From contig NZ_CP166245.1 of the NCBI RefSeq assembly GCF_033597815.2, forward strand, positions 2,232,001-2,296,000: DNA of 64,000 bases. The letters are read 5' to 3'. A program made the translations under genes and the position numbers. The notes beneath the pieces were generated by a model. That model had not been told where the DNA came from. It did no database searches and was given only the letters and a program-made list of their open reading frames with translations. Within the stretch, counting starts at the first letter, position 1. Every line of letters starts with the position of its first letter. Of the stretch, positions 18,859 to 27,430 are shown piece after piece. The DNA comes from Staphylococcus sp. KG4-3. Its GTDB lineage: Bacteria > Bacillota > Bacilli > Staphylococcales > Staphylococcaceae.

Positions 18859-19407
18859 ATGAGACAAAGAGCAAAAGATAAAATAATCAAAAGTATGATT
18901 TTACTATTAGAAGAACACCCTTTTGAAAACATCACGATAAAAATGTTATGTGCGTATAGCGGTATAAATAGAACAACATTTTACGATTACTTTGTAGATA
19001 AATATGATCTTTTATCTACAATACAAATGTATCATCTACAAAAATATTCAAAGTTATTAAATTCATTATATGACAGTCAAAATAAAGACGAGGTAAATCA
19101 TTATAAATTATATAAATTTTTCAAAAGTATTTTAACTTATATCGAACGACATTATGGATTCTTTCATGCGATATTTGTTTCACACCCTAACCGTGATTTA
19201 TTTTCCGATTATGTAACACTTACTAGAGAAACATATACAAAAATCATTGTCGACTATACTAATGTAAAAAAGAAAAAGCAATTTGTTACTTATGCACTGG
19301 GCGGACAGATTGGTATTGTATATTTATGGATACGTGAAGGCTGTCCTGAATCAGCAGACGAACTTGCTCAAATTCTTCTTGCAAATGTAATTAAATTAAG
19401 ACGTTGA
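18859..19407 (+). CDS. TetR family regulator of the EmrAB-like pump
   Basis: 182 aa. The N-terminal helix-turn-helix reads ENITIKMLCAYSGINRTTFYDYFVDKYDLL (residues ~25-55), and a helical ligand domain follows. It is transcribed divergently from the adaptor gene across a 127-bp shared region, so repression of the pump operon and of itself is likely. The frame is open from 18697, but GAAGGAG sits 7 nt before the ATG at 18859, the usual N-terminus for the family. The intergenic region has short dyads (for example TACATGTA), but no convincing operator was pinned down. Confidence 0.85.
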   Translation: MRQRAKDKIIKSMILLLEEHPFENITIKMLCAYSGINRTTFYDYFVDKYDLLSTIQMYHLQKYSKLLNSLYDSQNKDEVNHYKLYKFFKSILTYIERHYGFFHAIFVSHPNRDLFSDYVTLTRETYTKIIVDYTNVKKKKQFVTYALGGQIGIVYLWIREGCPESADELAQILLANVIKLRR

Positions 19408-19450
19408 TAAACATATTTTTATTGGTATTAACACAAATATTCTTGAACAT

Positions 19451-19486
19451 AAAAAAGACGCTATCTTAAAATATAGCGTCTTTTTT
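19451..19486. terminator. Bidirectional terminator, tetR / tcaB
   Basis: A 14-bp perfect inverted repeat (AAAAAAGACGCTAT / ATAGCGTCTTTTTT) with an 8-nt loop between convergent genes. It has ideal A- and T-tracts for both directions. Confidence 0.92.
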
Positions 19487-19490
19487 ATAT

Positions 19491-20699
19491 TTAAAATGAC
19501 TGAGGTTTAAAAACAAAATAATTTATAATCTGTAAAATAATAAGTAAAATACCTGCTAAGATAATTATTGTAACATACGGTATGAAACTCATTTCTCCCA
19601 TTATACCTACTAATGGAGATATTAGGCCTCCTAATAACGATTGTACAAGTCCTAATAAACTTGATGCACTGCCATTTCCCCCAGTACGCTCTTCCATTGC
19701 AATAGAAAAACCTAAGGTTGCTACACCAGTAACTGGTGCTACAAGTATGATAAAACCAATAAATAAAATCCAAATTGGTAAATGTATAATTAACGTAACT
19801 GATACAACTACAACACCTATTAATTGAATCATCGTTAATATACGTAATAATGTTTGTCTATTTATATAATCAATCAGCTTGCCTGTTAGTTGACTAGAGA
19901 AAATCAAGCTCAAACCTATCAATGCAAACATAATACTAAATTGTTGAGCAGACATACGATAAATATTTTGTGTAACAAAAGGTGATGCTGAAATATAACT
20001 AAATAGCATTATAAACGTTACACCCTGTATTAACATAGGTAATACAAATCTTGGTGTCATCAATAGTAATTTGAAATTTTTAAATATACTTATAATATGT
20101 GGACTATCTCTACGTTCCACCGCTAAAGACTCCGGAACTTTTAACAGAGAACCGAATAGCATTAAAATTCCAAAAACTGTTAATACAACAAAAACCATTC
20201 GCCAAGTAGCAAATGATAATATGACACCACCAAGCGCTGGTGCTATAACCGGAGCAACTCCATTAACTAACATAAGCAATGCTAAAAACTTTGTTAATTG
20301 TTTACCACTATATAAATCACTGGAAATTGCTCTTGAAATAACAGCTCCAGCACCACCACAAAAACCTTGGACAAATCTTAAAGCAATCATTACCCAAATA
20401 TTTTCTACAAAAATTATCCCAATGCTTGCCATAGTAAATAATAACATTGCGACTACAAGTGGTGTTTTGCGTCCCATTGCATCAGATATAGGCCCAACAA
20501 ATAAGTTACCTAGTGCTAACCCGATCATAAAGAGCGACAAAGTTAATTGTGAATTTGAAGTTGTAGTATTAAAATCAGATTGGATCTGTGGCAAACCAGG
20601 TAGGAACATATCTATAGATAATGCACCTATTGCAGTGAGTGCTCCGAGTATAATTATGAACAATAAAGACTGCTTACGTTGTTCTTGATAATTAGACAT
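19491..20699 (-). CDS. tcaB: Bcr/CflA-type MFS exporter, TcaB
   Basis: 12-helix drug:H+ antiporter of the Bcr/CflA group, 402 aa from the ATG at 20699 (GAGGAG 7 nt upstream; an ATG five codons earlier lacks a site). The family signature LSIDMFLPGLPQI is in helix 1, motif A reads GPISDAMGRKTPLV, and RFVQGFCGGAGAVISRAI is in helix 4. In S. aureus the tcaR-tcaA-tcaB set affects glycopeptide susceptibility, and the order tcaR, tcaA, tcaB is kept here. The name rests on that context plus family. Unusually, 750 bp of non-coding repeats separate it from tcaA. Confidence 0.8.
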   Translation of the reverse strand: MSNYQEQRKQSLLFIIILGALTAIGALSIDMFLPGLPQIQSDFNTTTSNSQLTLSLFMIGLALGNLFVGPISDAMGRKTPLVVAMLLFTMASIGIIFVENIWVMIALRFVQGFCGGAGAVISRAISSDLYSGKQLTKFLALLMLVNGVAPVIAPALGGVILSFATWRMVFVVLTVFGILMLFGSLLKVPESLAVERRDSPHIISIFKNFKLLLMTPRFVLPMLIQGVTFIMLFSYISASPFVTQNIYRMSAQQFSIMFALIGLSLIFSSQLTGKLIDYINRQTLLRILTMIQLIGVVVVSVTLIIHLPIWILFIGFIILVAPVTGVATLGFSIAMEERTGGNGSASSLLGLVQSLLGGLISPLVGIMGEMSFIPYVTIIILAGILLIILQIINYFVFKPQSF

Positions 20700-20924
20700 A
20701 TTTATTCTCCTCACAATGATGTATAATTTCGTTGATGAAAAGGTTTATATTTTTTTAATTTCTTAAAATTATAAACATTCTTTTACAAGTTATTTTCAAG
20801 TTCATTGCTACTATTATAGCTTTAATAATTAGATATTTAAATAGTAACATGCGACTCATATAAACTGAATGTTCTTTTTAAATAATTGTGACTTTAGGAT
20901 CTTAAATTGAGATGTGAACTTGGT

Positions 20925-21368
20925 CCACCTGAGCGCTTGCTCATGTGTAAGAACCACTAACTTTCTTAAGTAGAACGCATGAGTATATACTCATGTGTAA
21001 GAACCACTATCTTAATAAATTAAGAAGTGGTTCTTTAGAGAAGTGGGGCTTGGTTCACCTGAGCGCTTGCTCATGTGTAAGAACCACTAACTCAATAAAT
21101 TGAGAAGTGAGCTTGGGCCACCTGAGCGCTTGCTCATGTGTAAGAACCACTTCAATTTCAAAAGCGGAGCACCTGAGTAAAACTCATGTGTAAGAACCAC
21201 TATCTTAATAAATTAAGAAGTGGTTCTTTAGAGAAGTGAGCTTGGGCCACCTGAGCGCTTGCTCATGTGTAAGAACCACTAACTCAATAAATTGAGAAGT
21301 GAGCTTGGGCCACCTGAGCGCTTGCTCATGTGTAAGAACCACTAACTCAATAAATTGAGAAGTGGTTC
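20925..21368. repeat. Seven-unit hairpin repeat array between tcaA and tcaB
   Basis: The core TCATGTGTAAGAACCACT (last base absent in no copy) occurs at 20941, 20991, 21071, 21134, 21184, 21263 and 21326, so the spacings are 50, 80, 63, 50, 79 and 63 bp. The block 20941-21133 is duplicated as 21134-21325. Each unit has a small stem A before or over the core (TGAGC-GCTT-GCTCA in five, TGAGTATATACTCA at 20980-20993, TGAGT-AAA-ACTCA at 21174-21186). A stem B follows it; it is complete (GAACCACT...AGTGGTTC) at 21001-21033, 21194-21226 and 21336-21368. No ORF, promoter or protein repeat fits. The rest of the gap (20700-20924) is plain AT-rich DNA. Confidence 0.9.
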
Positions 21369-21377
21369 TTTAAAAAA

Positions 21378-21410
21378 AAGGCCAGGACAACTACTTTCGC
21401 CCTGGACCTT
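21378..21410 (-). terminator. tcaA terminator
   Basis: On the minus strand a stem formed by AAGGTCCAGG and CCTGGCC(TT) is followed by eight T residues. It lies 41 nt past the tcaA stop and ahead of the repeat array, so most tcaA transcripts should end before the array. Confidence 0.8.
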
Positions 21411-21451
21411 ATACATCATACTTATCAGTAATTAAGGCGTAAAATGCTTAA

Positions 21452-22837
21452 TCACTCTGAATATTTAACTATCTTTAAATTACCAGCATCGTCATTACCT
21501 TCTAATTGATAATCAACTGAACCATATTGCCCATTTTCTTTCAATGTATTGGCAGTTACATAATAAGTTTTACCTTGTTTTACAATTTCAGTAATTTGAG
21601 GTTGTTGTAAATAAAATAAATTATTTCCTTTTACACCACTCCTAGTCGCTTTATAATTATCAGTATCTTTCTTTAAATAATTAGAAACTAGTGAAAAGTT
21701 GCTTTGACTGTGTGCGCTATTCATTGCAGCAGTGTAATTACCGAAAAAATTAGCCACCTTGTTTCTGAAGCTATTTTCTTCTTTTTCTTTCTTTTCTACG
21801 TATTCTTTGATTTTATCACTATCAAAGTTCATAGTAACTTTCGTTTTATCTTTTAGATTATCTGTTTTCACAGTTGTTTCTGCAGATTTAAATGTTTTCT
21901 TCTTAGCTTCGCCTTCAGCAGATATTGTTAAATCTTTAGTTTTAGGATAAGGCCCAATTTCTTTTACTTTAGCATAATCATAAGTTTTATCATTAATTTT
22001 CACTTTAACTGAGTCTTTATCTATCTCTGAAGCACCATTTAACTCTACTTGAATATATGCCTCATCGAAATCTTCATGTACATCTACAGTTTCATTATTG
22101 CTATTATTAAAATTAAACCTGAGATGACCATCAAACTGTCCGTTTTCCATCTCTTTTTTAGTTTCTAAAGCATAATCGCCTGGAATAAATTTACCTAAAG
22201 AGGTTGCTTTGTTTTTCTCTGCTACAACCGTTTTTTGTTTGTCACCAGACTTAAATTTATAAGTAGTCTCATATTTAGGTTTTATAATCGCTTCTTTTGT
22301 TGGTGCCGTAAAATTCATATTATCAAATATTAGATAACGTCTGCCATTTTTGCTTACACGTAGTACGTCCTCGCCATTTTTGGCTGTTACAAAATCAGCT
22401 TCTTTCGTGTCACTCTTGTTTAGCTTCTCTATTTTTTGATTTACATCTTTTACAAAGTTGTCCATACCTACTTCTTCTTTGATATATCTAGTATAAGCTT
22501 CTGCTTCGTTTTCATCTACACTATTATTTTGAGTACTTAAAATAGTAGAAAGTTTTTGAGTATCATTATTATCAATCGCATTGATCAAAATTTCTGACTG
22601 TGCCTCAGGTGAATTGAAATTTTTTAATAAGATAAAAATTATGATAAGTAAAATTACGATAAAAAATGCAATCCCCAAGGGTATAATTTTACGCGCTTTA
22701 ATATTTGTCATTTTCTTTGTTTCTTTAGATGAACGCGTTATTTTTGCTGAATCATCTTGACGTAGTAGCCGCCCACAATGACCACACTTTCGTTGCCCAT
22801 CTCTTGTATTTCCCCCACACTTAGGACATTTTTGCAT
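21452..22837 (-). CDS. tcaA: Teicoplanin resistance-associated membrane protein TcaA
   Basis: 461 aa, close to S. aureus TcaA (460). An N-terminal zinc ribbon has Cys at 4, 7, 18 and 21. A basic linker, one membrane helix (51-71) and a large extracellular region follow. The segment after the helix, NFNSPEAQSEILINAIDNND, and the late EKKEKEENSFRNKVANFF are strongly TcaA-like. Loss of TcaA raises glycopeptide resistance in S. aureus. I chose the ATG at 22837, which starts the zinc ribbon directly (weak GGTGAG site). A GTG at 22870, 3 nt after GAGGGG, is the alternative. Confidence 0.9.
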   Translation of the reverse strand: MQKCPKCGGNTRDGQRKCGHCGRLLRQDDSAKITRSSKETKKMTNIKARKIIPLGIAFFIVILLIIIFILLKNFNSPEAQSEILINAIDNNDTQKLSTILSTQNNSVDENEAEAYTRYIKEEVGMDNFVKDVNQKIEKLNKSDTKEADFVTAKNGEDVLRVSKNGRRYLIFDNMNFTAPTKEAIIKPKYETTYKFKSGDKQKTVVAEKNKATSLGKFIPGDYALETKKEMENGQFDGHLRFNFNNSNNETVDVHEDFDEAYIQVELNGASEIDKDSVKVKINDKTYDYAKVKEIGPYPKTKDLTISAEGEAKKKTFKSAETTVKTDNLKDKTKVTMNFDSDKIKEYVEKKEKEENSFRNKVANFFGNYTAAMNSAHSQSNFSLVSNYLKKDTDNYKATRSGVKGNNLFYLQQPQITEIVKQGKTYYVTANTLKENGQYGSVDYQLEGNDDAGNLKIVKYSE

Positions 22838-23145
22838 TTTCTCACCAACTTTATACCTGATTTTTTGCACTATCCCCTCATTTTAACATATTATAAACTG
22901 AAACTATATGTATGAACTTCATTGTTCTTTGTATTAAATAAGGATAGTATTAAACAATACAAAACGCTATTGCATCATTTATATTATATTTAATCTAAAT
23001 CTAAATTAATATACATATTTAGTCTAGTATTGGTTTACTCTTGTAACAAACTGTTCAATTACTTTAACAAAATATAAAGGCATCAACTTTCAAATTGAAG
23101 ACATTCTTACACCACAAGCTTTACTTCAATATTTTATGTATTATT
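22838..23145. other. tcaR-tcaA intergenic region with a palindrome
   Basis: 308 bp of AT-rich DNA holding the tcaA promoter. A TATAAT-like -10 on the minus strand (22890-22895) is plausible, but its -35 is weak. A perfect dyad GTATT-AAAC-AATAC at 22947-22960 lies just upstream and is a candidate operator for the MarR-type TcaR. No terminator is obvious after tcaR. Confidence 0.35.
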
Positions 23146-23610
23146 TTATGAATGATTTTTTATATTAAAGTTTTTTAATCTTTGACCAATAATTTCTAGC
23201 ACATAACGCGCTTGTTCAATTTCATCATCAGATAAATCATGTAACATATCACTGACAATATCATTAATAATCGATTTACTTTCACGATTAAATTGTTTCC
23301 CCTTCTCACTCAATTTAATGTATTTTAATCTTTGATCTGTGTTTTCTTCTGTTTTAACCCATTCCACTACTTCAGCCTGAATTAGTTTCTTAATTCTTCT
23401 ACTGACTGCCGCTTTATTAACTCCTTGTCTTTCTGTTATCTCAGTCAAAGTCATTGTCTTTTCATTTTCAAGCATTAGAATAACATTAGCTTGCTCTTTG
23501 GATATATTATATTCTTCTCTTAGCTCTTTCAATAACTTAGCTAATAATGTGTTGACATCATCAATGAACTCTCCCATGAAGTCAATGTGATTGCCTAAAT
23601 TTTTCACCAT
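23146..23610 (-). CDS. tcaR: MarR family regulator TcaR
   Basis: 154 aa winged-helix regulator. The recognition region MTLTEITERQGVNKAAVSRRIKKLIQAEVV and the wing ENTDQRLKYIKLSEKGK match TcaR closely, and both ends contain dimerisation helices. In staphylococci TcaR represses the ica biofilm operon and influences sarS. It also binds antibiotics, and single-stranded DNA binding has been reported. The ATG at 23610 has AGGGGTG about 6 nt upstream; the GTG one codon earlier is less likely. It is first in the tcaR-tcaA-tcaB group. Confidence 0.88.
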   Translation of the reverse strand: MVKNLGNHIDFMGEFIDDVNTLLAKLLKELREEYNISKEQANVILMLENEKTMTLTEITERQGVNKAAVSRRIKKLIQAEVVEWVKTEENTDQRLKYIKLSEKGKQFNRESKSIINDIVSDMLHDLSDDEIEQARYVLEIIGQRLKNFNIKNHS

Positions 23611-23832
23611 CACTTACACCCCTATATCTTCTATGTATAAAACATTTCATTTACGTTTTTATATTATGTTAATAATATCAATATTTGTAGCCATATAAAA
23701 GTAAAATTTAATAAGTTTATTTTGCTTAAAACAATAGTTATATTTTAGCAAATCTAAGCATTGTTAGAGTTGCTTATTTTAGAATATTAAACTACATTTA
23801 ATATACTAAACAATCTGGAGTGAAGCATTAAC

Positions 23833-24798
23833 ATGTTGTCATTGTTTTTATGTATTTTAATATTAATCACATTCATAAGTATGTTCTTAAATTTTAAATT
23901 TTCTACACATCTTGCCAGTTTTATTTCCCAGGTAATAGTAGGATACGCTGTAATTATTTTACATATTGGTCAACACACTTTACCGATAGATTTAATTATC
24001 ACTATGTTGATAGGCGTTGTATTATTACATGTGAAACATAATCATTTATTACAACATCAAAAAAGTGCATTATTTTTAAAACGACTTTACTTTATTGGTT
24101 TTAGAATTGTCGTCTTTATGCTTGCTTGTTATTATATTAGTTTTATCCCTATTGCGCTTAATGTCATTTTCTTATGGATTTCAGCCATTGCTTTTAGTTC
24201 TATATTTACCTTTATTTGTTATGTGCTATGTTCGTCTGCTTTTCTAAATAAAAAAGCCCCTCGCGTATTTGATACAATTCTTGTTTTAGGTGCCGGTATT
24301 TTCACAGAACAAGTCACACCAATGTTAGCATGTCGGCTTGATAAGGCTTTGCGTTTGTTTGAAATAAATCCAAATGCAATATTTATCGTGAGTGGTGGTC
24401 AAGGTCCTGATGAACCTATTTCAGAAGCTCGAGCAATGCAACGCTATTTAATTCATAACGGCGTAGATCCTCTTAACATTATATTAGAAGATCAGTCGAC
24501 AAGCACTTTAGAAAACATTATGTACACTGCGCAATTAATTCAAGATTCGTTTTCTTATAAGCCTAAAATTGTCTGTGTAACTAGTCAGTTTCATATAATG
24601 CGCGCATTACGTTTTGGAGAAAAATTCAATTTAAAGTTAACTGGCGTTGGTAGTCACACACCTTATCATTTTTTTGAAATCGCATTAATACGAGACTTTT
24701 TAGCATTAATGTATCAATATAAAATGATGTTAACTATTTATTTTGCTACTCTCTTTTTTATATGTATCATTGCATTTTGGCATATTCCTCATTTATAA
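23833..24798 (+). CDS. YdcF/ElyC family (DUF218) membrane protein
   Basis: 321 aa. Four or five membrane segments fill residues 1-140. A DUF218 domain of ~150 residues follows: VFDTILVLGAGI, the Arg-containing CRLDKALRLFE, VSGGQGPDEPISEARAMQRYL, LEDQSTSTLENI and VTSQFHIMRALRFGE. One last helix closes the chain. Relatives act in envelope polysaccharide or vancomycin-related phenotypes, but the reaction is unknown. It is divergent from tcaR and a single-gene unit with a terminator. Confidence 0.85.
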   Translation: MLSLFLCILILITFISMFLNFKFSTHLASFISQVIVGYAVIILHIGQHTLPIDLIITMLIGVVLLHVKHNHLLQHQKSALFLKRLYFIGFRIVVFMLACYYISFIPIALNVIFLWISAIAFSSIFTFICYVLCSSAFLNKKAPRVFDTILVLGAGIFTEQVTPMLACRLDKALRLFEINPNAIFIVSGGQGPDEPISEARAMQRYLIHNGVDPLNIILEDQSTSTLENIMYTAQLIQDSFSYKPKIVCVTSQFHIMRALRFGEKFNLKLTGVGSHTPYHFFEIALIRDFLALMYQYKMMLTIYFATLFFICIIAFWHIPHL

Positions 24799-24842
24799 CC
24801 TAATTGCATTACTTAATTTGTAAATATAAAAGTATATATAAT

Positions 24843-24876
24843 AAAGCCAAGGGCACAAATCAATGCCCTTGGCTTT
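24843..24876. terminator. Bidirectional terminator, ydcF-like / hrtA
   Basis: A 13-bp perfect inverted repeat (AAAGCCAAGGGCA / TGCCCTTGGCTTT) with an 8-nt loop between convergent genes. Confidence 0.9.
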
Positions 24877-24887
24877 TAAAGTTTCTA

Positions 24888-25556
24888 TTAGCTATTTACA
24901 ATAACGCCATCATCGAGTTCTATAACTCTATCTGCGTATTCAAACAATCTTTTATCATGAGTAATCATAATACCAATCATTCTTTTACTTTGGATTTGAT
25001 TTTTAATCATCTCTATAACTTCAGTTGCTCTTTCTGCATCTAAACTAGCAGTTGGTTCATCTGCTAAAATTATTTTAGGATTATTCATTAAAGCTCTCAT
25101 AATTGCTACACGTTGTTTTTCACCGCCAGATAACATATGAGGAAATACATTTAATCTGTGTGACAAACCGATTTGTTTTAGTAACATTTCAGCTCTTTGG
25201 TTTGCATCTTTTTTAGACATGCCCGCTTCTCTGCCAATTGTTGTTAATTGTGCTTTCACCTTTAAATATGGTACTAAATGAGATGATTGAAAGATAAAAC
25301 CAATTTCATTTAACCTTAACTCTGATGCTTTTTTGTCACTATCATATAAAGGTGCATCATTATATAAGATGTCACCACTATTTTGTGATAATAAACCACC
25401 TAAAATAGTTAATAATGTCGTTTTACCTGAACCTGAAGCACCATTGAGTATAACGAATTCCCCATCGCTAACTTCAAAGTTAATACCTTTTAATACAGTT
25501 GTTTCTGATTGACCTTTACCAAATGATTTTTTAATATCTTTAACTTGTAAACTCAT
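24888..25556 (-). CDS. hrtA: Heme efflux ABC transporter ATPase HrtA
   Basis: 222 aa MacB-type ATPase. Walker A is GASGSGKT (39-46), the signature is LSGGEKQR (about 141-148), Walker B is [12 protein letters not shown], and the switch region is [19 protein letters not shown]. Sequence and context identify the ATPase of the heme-regulated exporter that protects staphylococci from heme toxicity. Its ATG shares a base with the hrtB stop codon (TAATG), so the two are translationally coupled. Expression should depend on phosphorylated HssR through the box at 26656. Confidence 0.95.
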   Translation of the reverse strand: MSLQVKDIKKSFGKGQSETTVLKGINFEVSDGEFVILNGASGSGKTTLLTILGGLLSQNSGDILYNDAPLYDSDKKASELRLNEIGFIFQSSHLVPYLKVKAQLTTIGREAGMSKKDANQRAEMLLKQIGLSHRLNVFPHMLSGGEKQRVAIMRALMNNPKIILADEPTASLDAERATEVIEMIKNQIQSKRMIGIMITHDKRLFEYADRVIELDDGVIVNS

Positions 25557-26608
25557 TATTCTCCACCTCCAATTGCTTCAATAGGATCAACTTTAAATAA
25601 TTTAATTAGTGATAAGGCAGCACCAATGATTGCAACAACAATAAACACTCCGACCACGAGTAGTAAATTCGATGCTGTCACGTGGAATGGCATAGATACT
25701 GGCATAACAAATGATAAACCACTAATAATACCTACAGAAATCAATACACCTATCATAGTTGTGATTAATATTTGGATTACAAGTGCACTGATTAGATGTC
25801 TTGTCTTAATACCAATTGCTTTTAGAATACCTATTTCTGGAATTTTTTGGATTGTCATTACATAGAAAAATGCACTTAATACAATTGCTGAAATCACAAA
25901 TAAACTTATAATCATCATATTTAACGGTGCTTGCTCAGCTTGGTAACTGGCAATTTCACTTGTGATATCATCCTCACTGAATATTTTAACACCTGAAATA
26001 TCTTTGATTTTATCTTGTTGTGATTGAGATAAATCTCTTACTGGGTAAACAGTGCTATTCTCTTTATTCAAGCTATCAAATCCGTTATTGCTCATCATTA
26101 CTGCTGAACTGTGAGAATACATTGTATCGTCAAGAATACCTGATACTTTAAGTTGTCCCCCGTCTTTCACTTTTATAGTGTCACCAATATTAATACCATC
26201 AGCTGTAAGCTTATTATTGATTGCTACTTCATTATTTTTTGTTGGATAGTTACCATCTTTCAATTCTGGTTTTTCATCTTTTACTGTGTTCGTCATGATA
26301 ACATCTTCTTCGTCTTTATTTATTTTTAACGTTTGCGATGCTAACTTTAATGGTTCTTGATCTGTAATATCTTCAATTTCCTTTTGTTGCTCAGGACTAA
26401 TAATAGACTTCGTAATATCTGGTTGCTTATTATCCTGTAACACGTATTTTTCAGTTTTCATGTTATCTAACATTGATATATTCTCTCTGGCTAAACCTTG
26501 CGCTAATCCACTAATAAATAAAACCATAATACCAAGTAATAATATAATTAACATGATTAAAATATAACGAAATTTATAATATTTAATCTCTTGCCATGCT
26601 AATTTCAT
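25556..26608 (-). CDS. hrtB: Heme efflux ABC transporter permease HrtB
   Basis: 350 aa MacB/FtsX-type permease. One N-terminal membrane helix (13-35), a ~190-residue extracellular domain, then three C-terminal helices; [21 protein letters not shown] lies in the coupling region. With HrtA it pumps heme out of the membrane. The start is the ATG at 26608, with AAGGAG 9 nt upstream; the TTG one codon earlier is less likely. It is first gene of hrtBA, divergent from hssRS across 147 bp. Confidence 0.93.
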   Translation of the reverse strand: MKLAWQEIKYYKFRYILIMLIILLLGIMVLFISGLAQGLARENISMLDNMKTEKYVLQDNKQPDITKSIISPEQQKEIEDITDQEPLKLASQTLKINKDEEDVIMTNTVKDEKPELKDGNYPTKNNEVAINNKLTADGINIGDTIKVKDGGQLKVSGILDDTMYSHSSAVMMSNNGFDSLNKENSTVYPVRDLSQSQQDKIKDISGVKIFSEDDITSEIASYQAEQAPLNMMIISLFVISAIVLSAFFYVMTIQKIPEIGILKAIGIKTRHLISALVIQILITTMIGVLISVGIISGLSFVMPVSMPFHVTASNLLLVVGVFIVVAIIGAALSLIKLFKVDPIEAIGGGE

Positions 26609-26655
26609 CAATTCCCACTCCTTCTCTAAAACTTATATTTAGAGTCTAATATCAC

Positions 26656-26675
26656 TATGTGAACTCAATATGAAC
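26656..26675 (-). promoter_or_regulatory. HssR direct-repeat box for hrtBA
   Basis: The minus strand reads GTTCATATT-GA-GTTCACATA. This matches the known HssR site (two GTTCATATT direct repeats 2 bp apart) in all but two bases of the second half. It lies 48 nt before hrtB, where the response regulator would activate transcription when heme is in excess. Confidence 0.85.
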
Positions 26676-26755
26676 TTTTGTTAATTTTTTACTATTTGTG
26701 AAGTTATTTGGTTATGTTTATAATGGCAATAATACTGAATAAGGAGATTTTGCGC

Positions 26756-27430
26756 ATGACAACTTGTTTAATTGTTGATGACGACAAAAAAATATTAGAG
26801 TACGTTTCAAATTACACACAGCGCGAAGGGTTAAATACAATTACGCAATCTAGCGCTGAAAATGCCTTAACTTACCTTGAAACGAATCAAGTGGATATCG
26901 TAATTATTGATGTCATGATGGGAGGCATGAGTGGTTTTGAACTTTGCAAAATTTTAAAAGAGGATTATGAAATGCCTGTCATTATGCTAACTGCTCGTGA
27001 TGCGTTAAGCGATAAAGAACAAGCATATTTAACGGGTACTGATGATTATGTGACGAAACCTTTTGAAGTTAAAGAGTTAATGTTTAGGATTAAAGCAGTA
27101 CTTAAACGTTATAATATCAATGCACATAATGAAATTACTATAGGTAATATTACTTTAAATCAAGCATATTTAGAACTTCAATCCGATACGAAATCAATGA
27201 ATTTACCTAATAAAGAATTTCAATTACTTTTTTTACTTGCTTCTAACCCTAGACAAATATTTAATCGGGATGTATTAATAGAAAAAATATGGGGCTTTGA
27301 TTATGAAGGTGATGAACGTACAGTCGATGTTCATATCAAGCGTCTAAGGAAACGCCTTGAAAAATTAAATGCTAATGTGACGATTTTCACAGTACGCGGT
27401 TTAGGTTATAAGGTGGATGACCATGTTTAA
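26756..27430 (+). CDS. hssR: Heme-sensing response regulator HssR
   Basis: 224 aa OmpR-type regulator, the same length as in S. aureus. The receiver domain has acidic residues at 8-10, the phospho-acceptor Asp52 (IIDVMM), a Thr/Ser switch (MLTARDA) and Lys in VTKPF. The C-terminal winged helix ends with ERTVDVHIKRLRKRLE and TVRGLGYK. The frame is open further upstream, but AAGGAG lies 9 nt before the ATG at 26756. It overlaps hssS by 8 bp. It activates the divergent hrtBA operon. Confidence 0.95.
   Translation: MTTCLIVDDDKKILEYVSNYTQREGLNTITQSSAENALTYLETNQVDIVIIDVMMGGMSGFELCKILKEDYEMPVIMLTARDALSDKEQAYLTGTDDYVTKPFEVKELMFRIKAVLKRYNINAHNEITIGNITLNQAYLELQSDTKSMNLPNKEFQLLFLLASNPRQIFNRDVLIEKIWGFDYEGDERTVDVHIKRLRKRLEKLNANVTIFTVRGLGYKVDDHV

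Noticed and set aside
20925..21368. CRISPR array
   Set aside because: The units contain internal hairpins with conserved, not unique, intervening sequence and irregular 50-80 bp periods, and no cas genes are present.
20925..21368. S. aureus STAR-type repeat
   Set aside because: The core does not contain the GC-rich TGTTGNGGCCC-like signature of STAR elements.
24804..25043. 79-aa plus-strand ORF after the YdcF-like gene
   Set aside because: It spans the bidirectional terminator and is antisense to hrtA.
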